A stretch of DNA of 64,000 nucleotides from Ganoderma boninense (taxonomy: Eukaryota > Basidiomycota > Agaricomycetes > Polyporales > Polyporaceae). Positions 22,276 through 35,379 of this stretch are shown one piece after another. The position numbers and the translations under genes were made by a program. Location of the stretch: NCBI GenBank assembly GCA_002900995.3, contig CM035312.1, positions 2,167,103 through 2,231,102 on the forward strand, written 5' to 3'. The notes under the pieces were generated by a model, which was given only the letters and a program-made list of their open reading frames with translations, was not told the DNA's origin and did no database searches. Each line of letters begins with the position of its first letter. Position 1 is the stretch's first letter.

Positions 22276-23562
22276 GTCTGTGGTCTCGAACTTAGGAACG
22301 ATGTATTCTTAGTTCTCTGCTGTGGTATTACGGATACTAGGTTTTGCTCAGTCCAGCATTGAATACTGAATGTCCCAGTTGTGTTTGTACGTCCCAGTCA
22401 TACAGTAATTATCAGTTCACCAGTATCGCTCCTGGCATACATCAATGGAACCCCATCGACACCACCCTACTAGAGGCATCGGTGCAATCTCATTTAACAA
22501 CATCAATTCGTGGGGCCCGGGTGCAAGGCTCCTGTACCACAGTCGACTATCTCATGATGAATAACGTCCGTCCCCCCATTTCTTCATGCAATAAGTACTT
22601 AGTACGGGATTTTATGAGAATGCGACTCATCGGCCGTTGCCGTGCCGGGGCAGTGCGGCTACAGGCCTACAGCCACGGCCCAAGCGCTAAGTTCGAGCTC
22701 GCCCCTCTTTCAAGCTTCAACATTTCAGCAGGTTTCAGCCCTTCCGGGAATTCGCCAGTAGTTCGCCCGCGTAACAACATAAGATGAACTTTAAACTGAA
22801 ACTGAGGGATGGTTTCGAGGTATATTTTTCACTTGCAATATCTGATTGACCATTTACGCAATGTTAGAGCGCCGGCGCCATCCGAGTCTAGACAGCCTCG
22901 TGCCGCAGGCACGTTCTGTACTGTCTCATCTTCCCATGTTTGTAACTTCGTCTTTGTCCAGTTCGGCGTCCGGTAACGCATCGGCTTCAGGCAATTCCAG
23001 CTGAGCGCCATTACAAGGGAACTTGAACGTCGAGTGGGCGATTTTGAGGCGAGGTTAACGTTCGTCTCACGACGGTGAGTTTATTCGGTTTCTCATCGCA
23101 GCCATCACCGTTGTGACTTTGCCGCCAGTGAATATCTTCATTGACACACGTCGGGTTAAGCTGCTGCACATGTCATATAGGCCTTGGAGAAGTAAACACG
23201 GACACCCTGTGATTCCCTGCCTAACCGCCGTCACGACGATGAGACCGATAACGGCCAGTCATTCTGGCCCGCATGGCGTCCTGCAACCATGGTCTTCTCG
23301 GTTAGCTGAAACTGTTGTCAGGAAAGGTCGGCGCCGGGGCACTCTGGCTTCGCGCTCGTCCGTAACTCTCCCGGCTTCCATCGGTATCATTAGCACATCG
23401 ATTTGTTTTCGCGCTGGCATGGGCGGTAAACTTTCTTCGTCGGAGTGGGTATACCGAGCGTTCAAGCTCTAAATGTCATTGTAAATGACGTCCTAGGGTG
23501 TGTTTCCCAGCATGCGCTCTTGTGAGAAGCCGGACTGATGTGGGGGTGCCGTAGCCATCCAG
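22276..23562. other. Intergenic region, nothing recognised
   Basis: A 147-codon frame at 22344-22787 lacks motifs, splice logic or coding bias. The end of this stretch is the P450 upstream region. Confidence 0.45.
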
Positions 23563-23569
23563 TATATAA
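23563..23569 (+). promoter_or_regulatory. TATA box of the P450 gene
   Basis: AGTATATAAG at about 65 bp before the ATG at 23630, the best-formed core promoter in the window. Confidence 0.6.
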
Positions 23570-23629
23570 GCGGGACATCTTCAACAATGGGGGGAACAAA
23601 GCCACTCTCATCACCGAGCTGGCTCAACA

Positions 23630-26005
23630 ATGGCTACCTTCGCAATAGTCGCCCTTGGAATCCTCTTCTATCTGTCCTTCATGCTGCTGTGGAAGTTGAG
23701 GAAAACATCGCGCTCTCCACTGAATGCTATTCCTGGACCACCATCGAATTCTTGGATTAAAGGCACGTCTCTAGATCATGGTCTTCGTCCTTCTACCATG
23801 TTAACGGCATGTGGCTCCACCCTGGTAGGACACATCGGCGAGCTGTTCGGCCACAACTCTGAACACTTTCGCAAAGGTCTCACGGAAAAGTATGGCAAGG
23901 TTGTCAAGCTGAGAGGATTTTTCAATGTCAGCCCTATTTGATTTTATGCCACTGCGTTGTCAGTTGATGTACCTCTGCACTTGCTCAAGGAACCACAACT
24001 CTACGTGTTCGACACCACCGCGCTGCACACCGTTCTGATCAAGGAACACCACATATTCGAAGAGCCCGACACACACCTTTTGTGAGCGTCCCGCTTTGAA
24101 TCCCCTTCCGTATGATGATCTCATCAAGCGTCTAGGAGTAATGGTATCCTCTTTGGACCAGGGTTAATCGCCGTCACAGGTAAGGGTCTTTCCAAACCAT
24201 ATACCATTCCGCTGTCTGGACGCTCATAAACCCGATCCGTGCCTCAGGCGAGCACCACAAAAGGCAGAGAAAGCTGCTCAACCCCGCATTCTCCCCGGCA
24301 CATCTCCGACAAATGCTGCCTATCATGTATCGGGTGACATACCAGGTACGTGATGGTGGCTTCGCATCATGTTTACGCAGGCGTTTGACTGGAGATTTGG
24401 CATTAGCTTCGCGACGGGATCTCATCACACCTTGGAGAGAGTTGGACGGAGGTGGACATGCTAACCTGGATCAGCCGCGCATCTCTGGAGCTTATTGGGC
24501 AGGCCGGCCTTGGCTGCTCACTTGACTCCCTCAGAGACAACAAAATCAGCGGATACGGCGAGGCACTCAAATCTCTAGTGTGAGTATTGCTATTCTCTCT
24601 TGTATCGTCCCAAGATATGCTAAAAGCTGCGGGTTTATCAGCCCTTCACTTATCCCACTTGCTATTGGTCGCCGTTTACTGCCCCGCCTGGCCAACATCA
24701 CCTCGCCCCGATTCAGGAGGCTGGTTGTGGACCTCGTACCGTTCCAGTCCGTCAAGAAGCTCCGCGACATCGTAGATATCATGGACGAGGCTGCAAGGCG
24801 CATCGTCGCCGAAAGGAAGGAAGCACTGTGCTCCGGAGAAGGACGCTGTTCTGCAACAGATTGGTGAAGGAAAGGATATTCTCAGCCGACTTCGTAAGCG
24901 CGAACGTAATCTGTGTTTGAGCCTTGTTGACGAGTTTGGCAGTCCTCGCCAATATGGAGACTCCCGAGAACGTGCTTCCCGATGAGGAGATTGTCGGACA
25001 GGTCTCGTGCGTCGCGACGTCCAAGCCTATCTCCCACAGTGTGCTCATTGCGCGTGTAACAGAACTCTGGTGTTTGCCGCTACGGATACCACATCTAGTG
25101 CGGTTTCGCGGATATTGAACCTTCTGGGGCAACACAAGGACGTGCAAGAGAAACTTCGCAAAGAGATTGTCGAAGCACGCCAGGAGCGTGGTGACCTCTC
25201 GTTCGACGACTTGTTTGAACTTCCATATCTCGAGGCTGTCTGTCGCGAGACTCTGCGGCTGTACGTAAGAAGCTTTTGATGAATTTGACGGCATCTAACT
25301 ATATTACACACAGTTATGCCCCGGTGTCTCTACTGTCGAAAGTGTTAGTGATTCTCTATTCTTGCTTTAAAAGTTCATCATGATGCTAATCGTCACCAAG
25401 TGCCCTACAAGACACCGTACTGCCCTTGCACAGCCCATTGCGAGATATTCGAGGCGAAGAAATGCACCGGGTGCCGATATCCAAAGGCACCCAAGTATTC
25501 GTCGGCATTGCAGCAGTAAATAAGGATAAGGCGCTCTGGGGAGAAGACGCGCTCGAGTGGAAACCGGACCGGTGGCTGTCTCCGCTTCCTGAAGCTGTAG
25601 TGCAGGCTCATATCCCTGGCGTATACTCGAACATGTAAGGACGACTCGTAACTCAACAATGCATGCACTTACAGAGGCTTCATAGGTTGACCTTCCTTGG
25701 TGGCGGACGGGCATGCATGTACGTCTTGATGTTAATATTTGACTGTTGGCGAGCACTAACCGCTGATCAGTGGATTCAAGTTCTCTCAATGCGAAATGAG
25801 TACGTTGCTTTCGATTGGTTGAGATATACTGGATATATGACTCACATGGATTCATTTAGAGGTCCTCCTTTCAGTCCTTCTTGAGTCGTTCTCGTTCGAC
25901 CTCTCCGAAACTCCGATTCACTGGTGTTTGGAAAGTGTTCAGTACCCGTACACGGGAAAGCGGGGGGAAGCTAGGATGCCTATGAAGGTGAAGAGGATCT
26001 TCTGA
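23630..26005 (+). CDS. Cytochrome P450 monooxygenase (basidiomycete family)
   Basis: Haem-thiolate enzyme anchored in the ER membrane by an N-terminal helix (IVALGILFYLSFMLLWKL) followed by the Pro-rich hinge AIPGPPS. Diagnostic P450 elements are present: the C-helix region EHHRKQRKLLNPAFSPAHL, the I-helix oxygen-binding motif FAATDTTSSA, the K-helix ExxR in EAVCRETLRLYAP, WKPDRWL (PERF-type) and the haem-binding loop FLGGGRACIGFKFSQCEM with its Cys. Many short introns interrupt it. The first one ends an exon at LRGFFN, and the next exon starts near VPLHLLKEPQLYVFDT. Near 24828-24842 there is a one-base frame break between AERKEALCSG and KDAVLQQIGEGKDILS, both conserved. The exact CYP family cannot be decided by eye; basidiomycete families of the CYP512/5144/5150 type have similar haem loops. 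The substrate is unknown. No PKS or terpene gene is adjacent. Confidence 0.88.
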
Positions 26006-26413
26006 GTGTCTTCGTTGAGGAAATAGACAATGCGCTATGGGCCGTTCAACATGGCAGACGAAGAATCGCGCGGTGAACGTCAAGATCAATCGAGTCCGGG
26101 GCTGACTACTTAACTTAGACACTGAACCTATATGTTTTCCTTTTGTTGTCTGGTAGTGACTTCATGCATTAGAACCTACCTTTTGAGCGTATTGAACCAT
26201 CACCTCCAAGTACGGCGACCAGCTGCGTACGGTGCTCCTATTGACAAGCTGACTCGGGAGGGGCCTGCCAGATTTAAGAAGCCAGCGGCTACCATAAATG
26301 CAAATAAACAACAACAAGACCAAAGAACGCGTCGGTGGAAGCGCCCGGCGTGTGGTGTGCTCCGCGACGCGACTGAGCTCGTCTCTGACCGGCCCCCTCG
26401 TTTTCCTCCTCAG

Positions 26414-28945
26414 ATGGACTCCGCAACCAGCAAGAAGGCCGAAGAAGAGCAGAAGCAAGCCTATATACGCAGGCAGATCGCGTTGCTTCAAGCTCAGCTG
26501 AACGATGGTGCCACGTCCGATCCGGTAGTTGACTTGCCACCTTCTCCCAGCCGCAAGCGACCGAACACAAGTATACTAGTTCCAGAGACCCCTTCGAGTG
26601 CGTGTCTATGGTTTTTGAGCACTCTAATTTATGTCAAATATCTAACTCAGTACTCTGCAGAGAAGAAGAAAGTGGCCGGGCCACAGAAGAAGCATCCATC
26701 CGCTCTTCCTTCGTCAACACACACTCGCGCCTCTGTCCCATCCGCTCCGTTGCCCAAGGCCGGGCCCCCACTTTCTCTTCAGCGATCGAATGCGTCTGCT
26801 ACGCCCCCACCGCCGTCCACTGTGCTTCAGAAGCTAGCCAAGGCTCATAACAAGAAGACCGGTTCTTCGGAGCGAGAGGCTGCAACCACTCGTTCTATTG
26901 CCTTTTCCTCACGACCTCCCGCGCCAATTCAAGGCCCCTCTGACGAGTTTGGGACAAGACGGGATGATGACATGACTCTCATCGAAGATCTCACCCTTGG
27001 CCCGGCGGACCACAAGCCCCCTTTTGATGATCCCCACTTCGAGAAATTGGAGCCCAACTCCGGCATCCGTCTATCGTAAGCCCTCGTTGATTCTTTTTTT
27101 CAATCAATCCATATCTAATGCTGTACTAGCTCGCGCATTTTGCCGCACGATGACTTCCAGGACCACCTCCGCGGACGCTACTACTTGTCGCCCTCCAAGC
27201 TCTACTCCGTCGTCCGCCTCTTGCCCAACAAACAAGGTTACGACGTCCCCGTCTTCGGCGATTGGCTTACGATCGCCGTCGTCGCTGAGCGCGGAAAGAT
27301 GAAGTACACCCAGGCCCCCGTTGGTGTCACCCGCGACGACAAGGTCGACCAAGGGAGAGACCAGGACCGCATGGACGCGCTTCCCGCTGGGCTCGACAAC
27401 CCCTCCTCTGTGCAACCCGGCCCGTCGCGCCGTCCCCCGTTCCAGAGGCGCAAGAAGCCCGAGGATGACGGGTTCAAGCCGGGCGGAAAGAAGTACGTGA
27501 ACATGAAGCTGATCGACTTCGGGTGCCGCTCCCGCGGGGCATCCGCGGACGGTGGCAAGGCGAAGATCCGTGGGGACGCGTTCCTGTCGTTGCTGTTGTT
27601 CGAGTCGGACACGTGCGATATCCTCACGAAGGAGGATGGGACGAAGCAGAGGGTGTACAGGGGCGGGAGCAAAGGCGCGTTTGAGCGGATGTCGAAGCTG
27701 AGGGAGGGCGCAGTCGTCGCGCTGCTGAACCCGAAGATCCTCAAACCGTTCCAGGTGCGACCAAATCTCGCGCCGTGGTGTCCGGAGGCTGTTACTGATG
27801 GCGCTTTGTTGTCTAGCGTTCGGCGGACAAGCCACATCCGACAGAGAACATCTTGGCTCTTACGCCAGAGTCGGATGCGTCCATCGCCATCATCGGCTAC
27901 GCGCAAGACCTAGGAATGTGTGTGGCCACGAAGCGGGACGGATCGCGATGCAACTCGTGGTGCGACAAGCGGGTCAGTGACGTGTGCGACTATCATATTC
28001 AGCGCGCGATTGAGCGTCGACGGGCGGCGAGACCCGAGTTTGCCGTGGGGTGAGTCGCGTTTCCGCTCTCGTGTCCTTTTGCGGGTCGTAACGCCCCGTC
28101 GCATACAGAACAAGCGGGATGTCGAGCTCCGCAGCGAAGGCCAAGAAGAAGGACTATGACCCAGCTAGGCAGTGGGGTCTGAAGCCTGAGGGCCAGGCCT
28201 CTGGATCGACATATATCGTCTCGGGACACATCGTCTCGGGCTCGGGCTCGGACTCCAAATCCATGTTCATCGGAGAAACTATGGGCGCGAGGCGCAAGCT
28301 AAGGCAGCGCGGAAGGTCGCCGCAGCCGATGGGGACAAGAAGTTGAAGCGCCTGTTGTCGAAGAACAAGAAGGACATGAAAGCTTTGCCGTCGACAGCAG
28401 ATCGACGGGCCGCGGAGGTGAAGCTAGAGGGAAAGGCGAAGGCAAAGGCAAAAGCGCAGCCGGACGTGTCGGAGACGAGTGAAGACAAGCAGCCACACAG
28501 AAAGACGTATTCGGCGCAGATGATCAAGCAACTTGGGTTCGACCCGGGCGCGAAGGACGGGAAGACCGTAAAGGATGCTGAGGTCCAGAGCAGGGTACGA
28601 CTTTTTCTGCAACGACACATCACGTCACTCATGCGCAGCATTATCTAGCTTGATGCTCTCGCCGCTCTCTCTGCCGCTCGCAAGATCGATCTTGGTCCCC
28701 GTCCCGGTAGGACCCATAGCTGTGTCCGGAAGCCGAACGGTCCAGCGAAAGCAGCTGATCTTCCTTCCCCTTCCCGCTCCCCTGCGACGCATGATCTTGA
28801 ATACGTAGAGGAGGCTGGTTCCCCTTTGGCTTTTCCCGAGAGCGACGACGACGAGCTGGAGAGGGAGGAGAGGAAGGTCTTTGGGAAGCCCATTGGCTTG
28901 ACCGAGGATGGTTTGATTGACCTAGATGACAGCGATGACGAGTAA
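26414..28945 (+). CDS. MCM10: Mcm10, DNA replication initiation and elongation factor
   Basis: Replication-fork scaffold that binds DNA, Mcm2-7 and polymerase alpha in the nucleus. Starts MDSATSKKAEEEQKQAYIRR, a predicted coiled coil. A disordered linker follows, then the conserved OB-fold region (SRILPHDDFQDHLRGRYYLS...GDWLTIAVVAERG...YVNMKLIDFG...ESDTCDILTKEDG). After it comes the Mcm10 zinc finger: CVATKRDGSRCNSWCDKRVS, continuing to a Cys and YH, giving a CCCH set. Introns are at about 26600-26660, 27077-27129, 27754-27815, 28051-28110 and 28595-28648, all in phase. The C-terminus is Lys-rich and ends in acidic IDLDDSDDE. At about 28284-28290 one base is missing: MFIGETMG and QAKAARKVAAADGDKKLKR are in different frames. 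Since Mcm10 is essential, this is most simply a base error. Convergent with UBA2, with 640 bp between the stops. Confidence 0.93.
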
Positions 28946-29516
28946 ACGGCAGGAGATGACCACTCTCAGCATACACTCAGTTACGTTTTGACAGACTGGA
29001 CAATGCGGACATCGGATGTGATTAATATTGGTTCTAATGCGGCCCCTCAGCTTATATGCCACCGTACCTTCCATCATGTACTTGGTGGTTAGCGTGTCTC
29101 CGCGGGATCAATTCGACTCCAGTAGCCTCTGGCTGAGAAGGCACTCCTCGATCGTTGGCTATAGTGAGAGGTGCCCAAACTCTGATTTTAGGAACTCAGT
29201 GTCCTTCCAGGAGGAAGACTACTTACTGGCAGGGCAGCCCGAGCAGCAGTAATATATACATATGCCTAGTGGCTGCAAAGAGACGTGATGAGCATACATG
29301 TTATGTACGTACGTATGTAATTGTAGGGTAGTACGATAGCGCGATAAGAATACGACAGCTCCAGAGAATCGCGAGAGAAAGAAAAATCAAAAAGACCTGA
29401 GCGGTGAGTGCATGCTGAGTCTGCGTCTAAGCTAAGCTACATGTACCTCATTCAGAATCCCAGCAAGGCCGAGCACGGCGATGTGATGTGGCATATGGCA
29501 TTGAGAACACAATTGA

Positions 29517-29571
29517 TGGTGGTGGCGGTGGCGGTGGAGGTGATGGTGGTGGTGGTGGTGGTGAGCAGAAG
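29517..29571 (+). repeat. GGT microsatellite between MCM10 and UBA2
   Basis: Imperfect GGT/GGC trinucleotide run in the shared 3' region of the two convergent genes; non-coding in both. Confidence 0.85.
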
Positions 29572-29586
29572 TGAGCAGAACCCTCC

Positions 29587-32500
29587 TTAGTCGATCTCGA
29601 TGACATCTGGGTCCTCTTCGATCTTCTCCTCCGCACTGTCGAGCAGGATCAACCCGTCCTCCTCCAGTCGCCGCTTCTTACTTGGCGTGAATGGCGCTGC
29701 ACCCGTCGTCTCTATGCCGTCGACCTTGGCGCGCTTCGCCGAGGGCCCCTCGAGCTCCTGGATGTCATCGTCGGGCGCCGGGCGCTTCTTCGAAATTGGA
29801 GGAGCGGGCGGGGACGGCGTTGCTGGTCGCGGCTTCTCCTTCCGTGGAGGCTGGGGTAGAGGCGAGGGGAGGATGAACGCTGGGGCATCTACGGGGTGGT
29901 TTGGTCTGCAGCCACAATCGTGTGAGCAGCTGAAAGTGATGAAACAACAACGCAGTGGCTGGAACGGGAGCACTCACGGGAGGACACCAATCGCGACCTG
30001 GATCGTCGCATACTCCCCGTCCTCGTCCACGATCGACAGGAACTTGCCGCGGGTGACGTTGAGGCTCTCGAGCGTGCGCTCGTTGTTGTCGTCCCAGTCC
30101 GGGTCGCTCAGCACTCGCTTGTCCTCGTACACGCTCACCTCCCTCCTCTCCCCGTCCTCCCCGTCCTCTCCCTCACCCTCTCCAGCGCCGACGCCAAGGA
30201 CTCCATCGACGACCTCGCGGAGCGTGACGCGCGCGGGGTCGCAACGCACCTCGGTGTACGTATCGCGACAGACGCCGCAGAACGAGTTGGGCGGGCACAT
30301 CGCGATCGCGCTGAGCGGCATCGACGGCTTGAACTGCACGTGCACGTTCCGAAGCGCGTTGTACGACTTGCGCAGGAGGTGCAGCGCCTGCAGCACAATG
30401 AGCCCCGCGATGATTGCGTTCGTCGTCGCGATCGCCGGGATGATGTTTCCCGCCATCTCTGTGTGCCCAAACAAAATTGTCAAGGAGGAAGGAGGGAAAA
30501 AGAAGAGGAGACGGACCCTTGATCTCCCAGCGACTCTTCCCCGGGATGCCGTACGCGGCGGAGCGCAAATTCGCCGCGGCGGTGACGAAGTCCAGCGTGT
30601 CGTCGTCGTCCTTGTCGAACGCGATCGTGTCCTCGCCCTCGCGCACCCGCGCGGCGAGGCGCTCCGTGCTCGCGACGAAGAGCTCCAGGTTGTCTAGCAG
30701 GCTCAGTGCGCGCTGGTCCTTCAGCCCCGCGCCGTTCAGCTGCTTCTCCGTCGTGACCGCGCGGGTAGCCGACTTCGCGTCGCCGTTCCCGTTGCCGTTC
30801 GTGAGCGCCGTGCCGTTGCCGTTGGGGTGCACGCCGTTAGTGAGAGGTTGGGGCTTGCTGATGGTGAACGAGCCGTCGCGGATCCCGTCGAAGTCGAGCG
30901 GGGTGGGCGGCGCGCGGGATCGCCACATGTCGGCCATGGAGAGGAGGTTGAGGATATCGGCGTGGTAGACCTTGCTGAACACCAGCTTCGCAGCGGTCGA
31001 AGAACATGAGCCGGCGTCGTTGGGTGTGGGCGCGGCTCGTAGCGCTGCGCGGACGGCCTTGAAGGCTTGTGCTTCTTTACGGAGTGCTGCGATCTCCGAG
31101 GCTAGAGGCGGATGAACGAGGTGGTCAGGGTAAGGGACAGTGGATGCAGGGAGGTGCAAGGAGGGAACATACCGTTCTCGCCGTGCTTTTCCGCGTCGTC
31201 TAGTTCGCTACCGTCTTCATCTTCGCCAAATAGTTGACTGTATGCCAGTCATCGTCAGTCATCAGCGTCTGACAACCGATGATTGAGCTCACGGAAGCAG
31301 GTAGCTTTTGGCCCAGACGATGCAGTGTATTGGTTGCGATGGTGTTGATCGAATCGTGCACACCGGGAACGTCTTCGGCGTCGGCTTGGGCACACAGTCA
31401 AAGCATTCCGCACGGTCCTGTTCACAGTACCTCTCGTTACTCCGTCGTCCTCAGTTGTCGCATTAGGAGACTGTCGTACCTTGAGGATGGGCTGCACCTG
31501 TCCGAGGTAACCTGCGGTTCCCGATTCTACCAGGGGCACGTTGGCGGCCATGCACATTTTGTTGACATGTCGCCGGGCATCTGGACGGGAGGACCGCGTC
31601 AGCAACTGCTTCCGAAGAGTAAGCATGGGCGCGGAGAAGTCAAAAAGAAGCTGCGTTTCGTAAGTCCTGCGCTCTTCCGGCTGGCGTCAGTGGGGGACGC
31701 CGGCGTCACAGTGATCGAATCGTCTTTGCGGTAGTCTGTGGCGCAGACGTAGGAAAATGAAAGGTGGACGGCACGGTGGAAGGAGTAGACGAGAGCGGGC
31801 CTTGTGGCTGATATCAGACCTGATAGTACCGATGGCCGTCTGACCCTAATATCATACAAACAGCAAGTCCCCGAAGGAGTTAGAGGCGATCAGAGACGCA
31901 TATTTTCGTCTGTGTTTGGCACGACCGATAACACGCGACCCAAGGTTCAAACAGGTCAAGCTTTGGAGACAGCCATCCCACAACCTTGAGCAATGGCTCG
32001 ACAATCGCCGACTATTCAGCCAAAATTGAAGGAGGGCGCGGCTGGCCATATCTAGCGATGCGAGAGGAAGCCAACGGTCCTAGTCGAGTGGTAAGCATGT
32101 GTCCGATGGGACACAGTTGCTATTTTGTTAACGTGGACAGTAACTTCAAACTCACGAACGGCTCTACCGCACCTCGGATACGGTGGCAGCCATGACCAAC
32201 GAATGCCTTGGGAGGCTGAGGTCAGGATGGCAGGCCGAAGGTGCAGCCATCGTGCGAGCCTTTGAGCAGGGTCTAGGGTGAGGCGGTCACAGTGGGGACC
32301 CGCTGGATTAGGCAGTTCTGTAGATTGTTCGGGCTGACCGGCAAGTGCGAATGCTCGGTCGGAATGCCGTGGCAAGGATGTCGTGTGCCACAACGGACAC
32401 CTTCACCAGGCGAGCCTGTTTTGCCTCAAAAAAGGAAACACAATCGTCTTAAGGATGTCAGAACGCATATGTCCATCCCAGGGCAACGACGGAGGATGTT

Positions 32501-33223
32501 CTTGGTCCTCGGAGCAAACGCTGAGAAGCGCCGAGAAGCTAGAACGCGGTCGAGGTTGCGCTATCTGATCACTCCGAGGGGCACGGAAGCTGACGAAGAG
32601 ACAACCAAGAGGCTGGGGTGGTGGGACGGAGAGAAAACGCGGAGAAGAGTGCGATGAGGAGGGAGGTGGAAGGATGCTTACCGAGGTTGTCCAGTGCATT
32701 AAGGACCAAGTCGAAACCACGGAACCAAGCCACGTCAAATTGGGACTCTTTGATATTGGCATGGATGGGAGTGATTTTGACGTTGGGATTGAAAGCTGAG
32801 GCAGTTTTGGCTGCCACCTGGGTGATACAGTCCAGAAGAGAAGACAGAATTGGTGTCCATATTCAAGTCGAGAGAGAAATAGGAAAGCAGACGGACCAAA
32901 GCCTTGCTTTGCTTGATGTCCTTTTTCCTGAAAAGGAATTGGCGGTTGAGATTGGAGAGGTCTATGGTGTCCAGGTCAAGGAGAGTGATGTCGCCGAATC
33001 CTGTGAGGACGATGTTTTTCACTAGATTTGAGACCGCGCAAGAATACACGGGCAAGTATGGATCGTTGTGCGTCAGAAAGAGCGTCAAGGCTCAGGGAAA
33101 TATACACGCACAAAGTTCGCATCCAATGCCACCGGCGCCGACGAGGAGGACCTTGGTCTGTGGAAGGCGAGCGAAGAGCTCGTGGCCGAGAATGGCACTG
33201 GCATGGGAAGACCGTCCGCTCAT
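29587..33223 (-). CDS. UBA2: SUMO-activating enzyme E1 catalytic subunit Uba2
   Basis: Adenylates SUMO together with its partner Aos1 and carries it as a thioester, in the nucleus. Starts at 33223 ([20 protein letters not shown]). The nucleotide-binding loop [13 protein letters not shown] continues across an intron into [20 protein letters not shown], then [11 protein letters not shown]. Next come [45 protein letters not shown] and [20 protein letters not shown], with the catalytic Cys in KTFPVCTIR. Later blocks are [51 protein letters not shown] and a Ub-like domain ([20 protein letters not shown]). The C-terminal tail is charged with KR-rich clusters ([18 protein letters not shown]) and ends DVIEID. 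I found no frame break in it. All introns are short except one of 1101 nt (31581-32681). Confidence 0.95.
31581..32681 (-). other. 1101-nt intron in UBA2
   Basis: Donor GTAAGC at 32681 and acceptor TCCAG at 31581 join LDNL to DARRHVNKM exactly in phase (codon GAT formed across the junction), so the boundaries are firm. The interior has no ORF with recognisable domains. It includes a perfect 6-bp stem with a 4-base loop at about 32099-32114 and a 10-bp palindrome at about 31807-31816. No terminal inverted repeats or target-site duplication could be seen by eye. Confidence 0.85.
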
Positions 33224-35379
33224 CGTGTATATTGTGCACCAGCAGTAGACCACGGCGACCCAGACCGGACCCAGAGAATGCAGAGCGACGAGGACGAGAG
33301 AGACGGCGATGAGCACAGTCGCAGCCCCCGCCACAGTACTCCCAGTCGCTCTGACACCGCCCAGTGACACTAGACGCCCGTGAACGACGCGTGACAGCCC
33401 TCGTGACCCAGTGACTTGACGCGTTCCCGCGTCACAATGAGCGCTTGAGCTTGCTGGAATCCGCCGCGGGTCCGGAGCCTTCTCCAGCTGCAGCTTTCCA
33501 CAGGCATGCTTAGCTGCTCTCAGCCATCATCCTTCTACTCCTACTTCTATCTCCATAGTTGGCCATTGTACGAAACCGTACGCCCGGAATCATTTTAGTT
33601 CCGTGTTTTCCTTCGCCCCTGCCCGGCGAAGAATGTACCCCGCTCACTCTCGGATTTGCCATCCGAGTCAAGGTTCCACCGTCCAACTCCCGAGCCGCAC
33701 TTCAAGCTTCAATCAGGGGTGAATGCAATCGGGAGCGAGATGTGAGTGCTATTCTTCAATACTAGGCCGCCTGGCGAGACCCATAAAATCTCACCATTAT
33801 TCGTAGCCAACGTTCCAGGGTACGCGGTACTCGAAATGTCAATATTTCGAGCGAGACAACTTACGCCGTTTGCCTTCCATAAGTCGGACACATGAGCCTT
33901 GACACGAGCCGCACCACGACTCTTGAGAACACAGCTGATCTGCATACATTCCCTTTACGACCCCTCTTTCTGCACCTCGATCTCGGCCCGAGTGTCTGTC
34001 CACTTCCCTCCCCGGGTTTGTGTTCTCAAGTCTGATCTCTTCTCACAATCGTTTGAATTGAAGCAGGGTCATCGGTAGTTCACGGCCAGTCTCCCCTCCA
34101 ACCCATCGACCTACTTTCCTGGGAGAGATTGCCCTCCTATCACCCTCGGGCGCAGTGCCGAAATGGTCTGCCTCGGCTCGTCTGGTGTGTCGGTGAAGAC
34201 AACTCACCCCTCTATCGCTGCCAGGTCAGGAAAGGAACACCATTCAAGGCGGTCGGCGTACGTGGCCGTGTGTGACTGCATGGAATGCTCATAAATCTAT
34301 ATCTCAGATTTAATTGGGACACTTGCGACTCAGATGTAGCGGGACGGAGCACCCCGAACCCGTACATTGAAGTTATCGCTACTGCTACTCAACGCAACAA
34401 AGTATCCCAGCCCTGTCCCAGCCTTCTTACACTCCAGTCGTGCCATTTGACATCTAGCCGTGGTCACCGTATGTACATGAAACGACATGGATACCAGTCA
34501 TCGCTCGGGGTGCAAAGCTTGGTTGTTTCACAATGCTCTAGCTATAGGTAACAAGTGCGTTGTGCCGCCATCGCACGACGACATCTTGCCCCTTTTCCAT
34601 CGCTGCGAGCATGTTGCATGCTTCACAGTGCTCGTCTCGGCCAGAACGGCCTGGACATACGCAATATCTGTTGCCAACTCAACAGCCCTTTAACTCTCCG
34701 CATGTATCGCATTCGATCGATCCATTGGCCCGTGCATTAAGCCACTGCCCATTATTAGCAAGCCGTATTACTGCTCGAACGTGTCTTTGCGTCCGAGATT
34801 CGAAGACTGGTGATTATGTCAACGTCATGGTGTAGATCCAGGCCGTACTTATATGACTTATATGATGGCAACGGCCCATGAACTGATCTTCTTTGCAAAA
34901 CTGCGGATTGGAGCAGGTAGGTTTGAAGGTGGCGTGAGCATAGGCAACTTGGCCTAGGTCTGAGATTTGAGTACGTGTGTGTTCGCGGCGGGGATACAGA
35001 GGAATGAGCGGACGCATATGTCAGGTGCACGGCGAGCAGAGATAACAACGAAGCGCGGAAGCTTACTACTACTTTATACGACGATCCAAGCAGAAGAGGC
35101 AAGGAACGATAAGCAACGGTTAGACTGAGGGAGTAAGTAGTGTATGTGATGCTCGTAGTAGTTCCAACGTTAGCAGAGAACAGAGACGTGGAAGTGGCGT
35201 CGCCATCGCATTTGCTTCTCGTAAAATCAAGAAATAGCACGAATCAAAACTGTCCGAGACAACTGTTCTAGTCCAGGTCACGTCAGTCCGAGGTATCTGA
35301 GGCGAGTCGTGCGGGTCTATGCTCCTATCGTGTGTTTCGTGACGCATATACAAACCAGAAGAACGCCGGGAATGCCCGG
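33224..35379. other. Intergenic region, nothing recognised
   Basis: Upstream region of UBA2 and downstream region of KRE6/SKN1. A 161-codon minus frame at 34755-35240 is Ser/Leu/Thr-rich without motifs and was not accepted as a gene. Confidence 0.45.

Noticed and set aside
29600..30697. 365-codon plus-strand open frame over UBA2
   Set aside because: Low-complexity Ser/Arg/Pro sequence exactly opposite conserved Uba2 exons; a compositional shadow.
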